Below are positions 58,637 through 64,000 of a DNA stretch of 64,000 bases, in pieces. The position numbers and the translations under genes were made by a program. Origin of the DNA: Cranoglanis bouderius. Its lineage: Eukaryota; Chordata; Actinopteri; Siluriformes; Cranoglanididae. Each line of letters opens with the position of its first letter. Position 1 is the first letter of the stretch. A model generated the notes under the pieces. The model did no database searches and was not told the DNA's origin. It worked only from the letters and a program-made list of their open reading frames with translations. The stretch is from the NCBI GenBank assembly GCA_023630585.1, contig CM042540.1, positions 20,627,574-20,691,573 of the forward strand, given 5' to 3'.

Positions 58637-59130
58637 AGTGGGTATAGAAAAGAATCACCCCCCTTTAAAATAATCACATTTTGTTGCTTTTCAGCCTGAA
58701 ATGAAGACAGACCGTTTTTGTTTTATCCAGCTGTATTTACTCAGTGCAACTTATAACATCTACGTGAAAGATATAACACCAACATGTCATAAATGTTTTT
58801 AAAAAAAAAACATTAAAAAACCAGAATCACTGAGTTGGAAAAAGGATCACCCCCCTCCTAAAAATGTCTTGTAAACTCAATAAGATGTAGCTAATCACAA
58901 TTTGACTTTCAACTGTGATCAGCTGTGGTCATTTTTTGATTAGTTCAGCATGAAAAGAGCTTTCCTGGAGCATTTTGTAGTGCAACTGAAGCAAACAATC
59001 AACTATGGGTGGCAAGGCACTGTCAAAAGATCTCCGGGATAACATTGTGGACAGGCACAAGTCAGGAGATGGCATGGTCGTGAGTTCCAGACGTGAAAAA
59101 AAAAAAAAAACATCCAGTGAGCTCAAACAC
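58637..59130 (+). mobile_element. Tc1-like element, 5' half
   Basis: Starts CAGTGGGTATAGAAAAGAAT after TA. Downstream, GGTGGCAAGGCACTGTCAAA reads G-K-A-L-S-K-D-L-R-D-N-I-V-D-R-H-K-S-G-D, the transposase N-terminus, and then stops at an A run (59097-59110). The right half and inverted repeat are lost. Confidence 0.75.
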
Positions 59131-59159
59131 AAATAATCACTCTTTACAACCATGGTGAG

Positions 59160-59430
59160 CAGAAAAGCATCTCAGAATGCACAACATGTTGAATCTTGAG
59201 GCAGATGGGCTACAACAGCAGAAGACCACACCGGGTTCCACTCCTGTCAGCCAAGAACAGAAATCTGATGTTAGATTTGGGACAGGCTTGCTTAAACTGG
59301 ACAATGAAGACTATGAATATACTCTAAAGCTCTTGACCTGCATTGTATCGGCATTATTTTATGCATTGCACTGCTGCTACAACATTGGCTGATTGGCTAA
59401 TTGCATGAATGAGCAGAGGTACACATGAGT
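59160..59430 (+). repeat. dispersed repeat, copy 3 of three
   Basis: CAACATGTTGAATCTTGAGG, CAGATGGGCTACAACAGCAG, GAAGACCACACCGGGTTCCA, and the end GATTGGCTAATTGCATGAAT, then GAGCAGAGGTACAC. The end matches 34850-34930. It fuses onto the truncated Tc1-like element. Confidence 0.6.
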
Positions 59431-59630
59431 GGATATTATTGTGAATTTATGGAAATGAAGAGAGGTTGAGAAGCAAGTATACAAAGAAACCATTTCATTC
59501 TGGAGTCCAAGCTTTATTCAACATGACCATCCAAAACAAATGTCAACAGCGTTAAATAGATAAGTGCAATATTAAATAAATGTCTTAAACACACTATCCA
59601 GTATGTGTGAATTGTCTAATATTGATTAAA

Positions 59631-59635
<5 letters not shown>

Positions 59636-59679
<44 letters not shown>
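59636..59679 (+). repeat. (AT)n tract left of the nested Tc1-like element
   Basis: 22 AT units ending in the TA used as target. Confidence 0.95.
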
Positions 59680-59684
<5 letters not shown>

Positions 59685-61276
59685 TCTCACAAAAGTGAGT
59701 ACACCCCTCACATTTTTGTAAATATTTTATTATATCTTTTCATGGGACAACACTGAAGAAGTGACACTTTGCTACAATGTAAAGTAGTGAGTGTACAGCT
59801 TGTATAACAGTGTAAATTTGCTGTCCCCGCAAAATAACTCAACACACAGCCATTAATGTCTAAACTGCTGGCAACAAAAGTGAGTACACCCCTAAGTGAA
59901 AATGTCCAAATTGGGCCCAATTAGCCATTTTCCCTCCCCGGTGTCATGTGACCCGTTAGTGTTACAAGGTCTCAGGTGTGAATGGGGAGCAGGTGTGTTA
60001 AGTTTGGTGTTATCGCTCTCACACTCTCTTATACTGGTCACTGGAAGTTCAACATGGCACCTCATGGCAAAGAACTCTCTGAGGATCTGAAAAAAAGAAT
60101 TGTTGCTCTACATAAAGATGGCCTAGGCTATAAGAAGATTGCCAACACCCTGAAACTGAGCTGCAGCACGGTGGCCAAGACCATACAGCTGTTTAACAGG
60201 ACAGGTTCCACTCAGAACAGGCCTCGCCATGGTCGATCACAGAAGTTGAGTGCACGTGCTCAGCATCATATCCAGAGGTTGGCTTTGCAGAATAGACGTA
60301 TGAGTGCTGCCAGCATTGCTGCAGAGGTTGAAGGGGTGGGGGGTCAGCCTGTCAGTGCTCAGACCATACGCCGCACACTGCATCAAATTGGTCTGCATGG
60401 CTGTCGTCCCAGAAGGAAGCCTCTTCTAAAGATGATGCACAAGAAAGCCCGCAAACAGTTTGCTGAAGACAAGCAGACTAAGGACATGGATTACTGGAAC
60501 CATGTCCTGTGGTCTGATGAGACCAAGATAAACTTATTTGGTTCAGATGGTGTCAAGCGTGTGGCGGCAACCAGGTGAGGAGTACAAAGACAAGTGTGTC
60601 TTGCCTACAGTCAAGCATGGTGGTGGGAGTGTCATGGTATGGCATGGCATGGCATGAGTGCTGCCGGCACTGGGGAGTGTACTGTGACATGTACTGTGGC
60701 ATACTGAAGCAGAGCATGATCCCCTCCCTTCGGAAACTGGGCCGCAGGGCAGTATGATAACGACCCCAAACACACCTCCAAGACAACCACTGCCTTGCTA
60801 AAGAAGCTGAGGGTAAAGGTGATGGACTGGCCAAGCATGTCTCCAGACCTAAACCCTATTGAGCATCTGTGGGGCATCCTCAAACAGAAGGTTTCTTACA
60901 TCCACCAGCTCTGTGATGTCGTCATGGAGGAGTAGAAGAGGACTCCAGTGGCAACCTGTGAAGCTCTGGTGAACTCCATGCCCAACAGGGTTAAGGCAGT
61001 GCTGGAAAATAATGGTGGCCACACAAAATATTGACACTTTGGGCCCAATTTGGACATTTTCACTTAGGGGTATACTCACTTTTGTTGCCAGCAGTTTAGA
61101 CATTAATGACTGTGTGTTGAGTTATTTTGAGGGGACAGCAAATTTACACTGTTTTACAAGCTGTACACTCACTACTTTACATTGTAGCAAAGCGTCATTT
61201 CTTCAGTGTTGTCCCATGAAAAGATATAATAAAATATTTACAAAAATGTGAGGGGTGTACTCACTTTTGTGAGATA

Positions 61277-61279
<3 letters not shown>
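59680..61279 (+). mobile_element. Tc1-like transposon, 1600 bp, nested in an AT microsatellite
   Basis: Left GTATCTCACAAAAGTGAGTA and right TACTCACTTTTGTGAGATAC are the ends of about 240 bp inverted repeats that also contain GAAGTGACACTTTGCTACAA, CACTACTTTACATTGTAGC and TTAGACATTAATG. TA flanks lie at 59678-59679 and 61280-61281. A transposase gene on the + strand is broken near its middle. Both flanks are (AT)n. Confidence 0.95.
60054..61034 (+). pseudogene. Tc1-like transposase, broken
   Basis: The ATG at 60054 (M-A-P-H-G-K-E-L-S-E-D-L-K-K-R-I-V) opens 174 intact residues with two helix-turn-helix segments and the first catalytic Asp in W-S-D-E-T-K-I-N-L-F. Then a frameshift after V-K-R-V gives a stop at 60578. 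Downstream pieces in other frames still encode P-S-M-S-P-D-L-N-P-I-E-H-L-W-G (Glu) and end N-N-G-G-H-T-K-Y. The ATG at 59982 is in frame but lies in non-conserved sequence. Confidence 0.93.

Positions 61280-61280
<1 letters not shown>

Positions 61281-61367
<87 letters not shown>
61281..61367 (+). repeat. (AT)n tract right of the nested Tc1-like element
   Basis: About 43 AT units. Confidence 0.95.
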
Positions 61368-61369
<2 letters not shown>

Positions 61370-62100
61370 GAGACCTAGTAAGATTTGCCCTTTTTTTCAG
61401 ATATGTAATGGACTCAATCATACTACAGTGAAGCACTCTGTTACATGAAAATAATATTAAATAAAATGCTCTGTGAATATAAATACAGTAGTTGAAGAAA
61501 ATGTTTAGTGCACTCAGTGCCATAATATGGCGTTAACATTTCATTATAAGGCCGCTGTTTTGGGTTAGTTGTCGGCCACGTCGTAGTTAGCTGCTTGTCA
61601 GAAGTGAAAAGTCAGTGGTATGAATCCCTTGTAGATTCTGCATGTTCCTGATTCTGTGATAAAGGGATATGTACTTTTCCTTCCTTCAGCTTCAACATAC
61701 CGTGTTTTAGCAACGCAGTGCAATTTTCAGTCTTAGAATACACGAGTGACAATCCCTAAATACTGCCATCAAAAGCACACAACAAATAAGGATGAGTTGC
61801 CTCTTGTTGTCTATGTGTACAGTAAAATACATACACACATAGACAAGATACTCAGTTCATATATGATTATCACATGTATGCAAAATACTTTTTTCCTAAA
61901 GCAATTCCAGTTGCAGTGAATAGTTCCCTGATATATAAAAATCAGTTGTATGATTTTTACATCATATATTTTATTTTTCCTCTACTCACACGTATATGAC
62001 TTTTGTATGATGCCATGCATAAAATGTTCAAATGTGAGAAAGCAAAACGGTGAGACAGCATGACCCCTCTGTTCTTTTTCCTCTATTATTGCTTCCTGTT
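61368..62100. other. between the nested transposon and the ttll11 stop
   Basis: AT-rich unique sequence containing the probable ttll11 3'UTR on the - strand. No other gene or repeat recognised. Confidence 0.6.
61970..61975 (-). terminator. candidate poly(A) signal of ttll11
   Basis: AATAAA on the - strand about 125 bases after the ttll11 stop codon. No transcript evidence; other A/T-rich hexamers lie further left. Confidence 0.4.
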
Positions 62101-62393
62101 TTAACAAGGGGTGCGTGGTTCAGCTTCCCAGGTCTCCACGTTTCCTTTCCCAGAAGGCTGCAGAGTCTGAAGACGGTGAGTGGCAGCCGGGGAGTTGAGC
62201 GCGCTTGGAACGTGAGCAGAATTGAGAGTCGGGTGAGACTTCGAGGGGCGTGGCTTCTCATCGTGTCCCTCCCCCTCCAGCGCGGCTTCGCAAAGCTCCA
62301 GCAGAGAGAGCACTTGTTCCCTCAGCGGTGTCGCCTTAAACCTGCGTGAGGCCAAGAAGAAAAACGCCTCCACGAATGCCTGCAGTCCCATTC
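62101..62393 (-). CDS. ttll11: ttll11 last coding exon
   Basis: Acceptor TTTAAACAG|GA completes a glycine codon split after its first base. The exon then encodes M-G-L-Q-A-F-V-E-A-F-F-F-L-A-S-R-R-F-K and E-Q-V-L-S-L-L-E-L-C-E, both conserved in TTLL11, followed by a Ser/Thr/Pro-rich tail ending R-T-P-C and TAA at 62103-62101. Confidence 0.9.
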
Positions 62394-64000
62394 CTGTTTA
62401 AAGAGGAAGACACTGCGACGTTACGGATGTTACATATGCTTCCATTCAGGTTCAAATTTCGCAAATGTTCAATAAAACAAAACGTCATAAAAAAAGAACC
62501 AGCCAAAGATGAGCTGTGCGTATCCAAAAAAAAAAATAACATGCTGGTGACATGTGAGGGACTTGAACAACAGCTGTAAGGATGGTTTGCAGAGACCAGA
62601 ACTAAATAGGCATTCGTTCCATAGCCATGGAAACCAAAGTCACTAAGCAACTCTAAAAACATGTTTGACAGTCTTAGTTGGCTAAGCAAGAAGCAGAGAA
62701 GAATTGTTTACTATGATATCACAATTTAAAAAAAGGATTCATTTATAAGTGGATTTGACCAGATTGCTCTGAATTAACCGAAAGAATAATATCATTATCT
62801 AGTTTAAATAAAATAAACACACATTCACAATGTGAAATTAACTCACCTAAATGTCCCGTTTGGCGAGTACATCAAATGGGTGTTTTTACAGGAAGCGCTA
62901 ATTTAAATTCGTATATACACAGTACAGCTCAGTTTTTCTTCTCCCCGCCATAGCCGTCCCAGCTGCTGCTAGTTGGATTCTTTAGTACGCTTGTATGTAG
63001 TACGTGGACTGGCTATGCTAAACTGGCGTAGGTGTGAATGAGTGTGTGTATGGTGTGACCTGCATCACACCCGGTGTTCCAAGGATAGGCTCTGGATCCA
63101 CCGTGACCCTGATCAGGATAAAGTGGTTACTGAAGATGAATGAATGAATGTTAGCAGTATGAGAGAGGAATGCATCATTTATACCTGCCTGTTCTGTTTA
63201 CCAATAAAGCACTACATACCACACTGATCACAGTATTAAGATTCTGGGGGGAAAAAAGAGAAACTTTTGTTGTATAAAATCTGATAAACTCTCTTGTCAG
63301 ATCAAACACAGAACACTAGGTTGCTTACCAGATTCTCTGGAGTCAGAGAGCGCACCAGCCCAGCGGCGCGTGATGTCGATGTACAGGATGTCCACTGACG
63401 CCATGGTGAAACTACTGTTACTCAGCTTGCAGTTCCTACAAGAGACAGCGTGTTAGTTTGAATGTGTGTGTTTCACTACACTGAATGTCAGCATGCAAAC
63501 ACTAGAGGCTGACAAACATTACAAATGAATAGCAATTAGTATTGATCTCTGATTGATTATTTTCCTTTATCAGCATGCTCCATTATGTTTTATTCCTTCC
63601 ATAAAGACGAATCGACCAGTCTTGCCTGATGAAAGTGCGGAAGCTGGTCGGACCAAGTTTCATGGTTCCTTTGACCCCGAGGAAGCGCAAGAAGATATCA
63701 GCAATTCGTTCTAATATTCGCAGGTAGTTGAACTGCTTCATGTACTTGGGGAAGACTTGCTTTAGACACAGAGATGGAAGTGCTCCGACGAGATGTGCCT
63801 TCTCATCCGATACGGCTTCCACGATGATTGCTTCTTCTGGAGTTCTGCCCAGGAGGTTTGATCTGCTGACAAAGAAACAGATGACTGGGTAAACTTACTG
63901 AAAATGTAAATAGTTTGAAGAGTTCCGTCACATTTTATAACCTCATGAGTTGTCCAGATCATACTTTACCCAAGTGTCAAGACAGAATCTCGTACTTGAA
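62101..64000 (-). CDS. ttll11: ttll11, tubulin polyglutamylase, C-terminal exons (partial)
   Basis: Four exons read right to left: 63970-64000 (edge), 63626-63865, 63329-63435, 62101-62393. Joined they give V-R-D-S-V-L-T-L-G-R-S-N-L-L, then A-L-P-S-L-C-L-K-Q-V-F-P-K-Y-M-K-Q-F-N-Y-L-R, G-T-M-K-L-G-P-T-S-F-R-T-F-I-R, A-S-V-D-I-L-Y-I-D-I-T-R-R-W and G-L-Q-A-F-V-E-A-F-F-F-L-A. All codon phases fit. This is the conserved region C-terminal to the TTL catalytic domain of TTLL11. Known role: ATP-dependent addition of long glutamate side chains to alpha-tubulin on ciliary and other stable microtubules. The catalytic domain itself lies beyond the window. Tail-to-tail order with dab2ip matches human 9q33. 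The last exon has a variable Ser/Pro-rich tail, as in mammals. Confidence 0.9.
62394..63328 (-). other. ttll11 last intron
   Basis: About 935 bp with a SINE tail (63050-63150: GTGACCTGCATCACACCCGG, CTCTGGATCCACCGTGACCC, then a GAATGAATGAATG tail). Donor CTG|gtaagc; acceptor TTTAAACAG. Confidence 0.85.
63329..63435 (-). CDS. ttll11: ttll11 penultimate coding exon
   Basis: 107 bp. It encodes the end of an arginine codon, then N-C-K-L-S-N-S-S-F-T-M-A-S-V-D-I-L-Y-I-D-I-T-R-R-W-A-G-A-L-S-D-S-R-E-S. The block V-D-I-L-Y-I-D-I-T-R-R-W is diagnostic. Acceptor TCTCTTGTAG|G; donor CTG|gtaagc. Confidence 0.92.
63626..63865 (-). CDS. ttll11: ttll11 exon with GC donor
   Basis: 240 bp. It encodes R-S-N-L-L-G-R-T-P-E-E-A-I-I-V-E-A-V-S-D-E-K-A-H-L-V-G-A-L-P-S-L-C-L-K-Q-V-F-P-K-Y and so on to F-R-T-F-I plus AG. 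The frame requires a GC donor, AG|gcaaga, to join the next exon. The acceptor used here, TTTGTCAG|C, is the one whose phase fits the exon at the window edge; an alternative is three bases later (exon from 63862). Confidence 0.88.
63970..64000 (-). CDS. ttll11: ttll11 upstream exon fragment at window edge
   Basis: 31 bases readable as Q-V-R-D-S-V-L-T-L plus GG, followed by a GT donor (GG|gtaaag). It resembles the human stretch V-I-R-D-T-L-R-L and its phase fits the downstream exon. It is truncated by the end of the window. Confidence 0.6.

Noticed and set aside
59982..60053. Upstream ATG extending the transposase N-terminus (24 extra residues)
   Set aside because: The conserved Tc1 start is at 60054 and the preceding sequence is not conserved protein.

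Overview
This is a vertebrate, almost certainly teleost, nuclear genomic window. It is AT-rich, intron-dominated, full of long (CA)n and (AT)n microsatellites, and carries several families of Tc1/mariner-type transposons and tRNA-derived SINEs. The amount of Tc1-like DNA would fit a catfish-type genome, but that is inference. There are no prokaryotic features such as operons, ribosome binding sites or CRISPR arrays.

Two protein genes are supported. (1) dab2ip (DAB2-interacting protein, a Ras GTPase-activating scaffold protein, also called AIP1) lies on the + strand in 13 recognisable coding exons from 20988 to the stop codon at 55279-55281. All splice phases join cleanly. The joined protein is 1053 residues from the ATG at 20998, close to the human short isoform of about 1065. 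It contains the end of a PH domain, a C2 domain, a complete RasGAP domain with arginine finger and FLR motif, a serine/proline-rich region with a short polyproline run, and a C-terminal coiled coil. Exons encoding the longer N-terminus of other isoforms were not found and are probably upstream of the window. (2) The 3' end of ttll11 (tubulin polyglutamylase-like TTLL family) lies on the - strand, with four exons between 62101 and the right edge. One of its introns appears to use a GC-AG donor. dab2ip and ttll11 are tail to tail, the same arrangement as in human 9q33.

Layout: 1-20987 has no recognised exon and holds Tc1-like copies (2968-4514, 8170-9060), a three-unit tandem repeat, a palindromic MITE-like element and many microsatellites. 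20988-24318 carries dab2ip exons 1-3. 24319-38657 is a 14.3 kb intron with a LINE remnant, SINEs and a repeat-poor candidate regulatory block. 38658-55281 carries exons 4-13, with a 0.85 kb minisatellite in the fifth intron. 55282 to about 58265 is the likely 3'UTR. 58637-61279 is Tc1-like sequence, including a 1600 bp element nested in an (AT)n microsatellite. 62101-64000 is the ttll11 end. The two genes have unrelated biochemical roles (Ras/ASK1 signalling and microtubule glutamylation).

I found no convincing undescribed gene system. The more unusual signals are in repeats and splicing: a dispersed family sharing a GGAGTCTCCAGTGT core, palindromic elements with CCCTGCTG ends, the GC-AG intron, a splice acceptor preceded by a GT repeat, and microsatellite-nested transposons.
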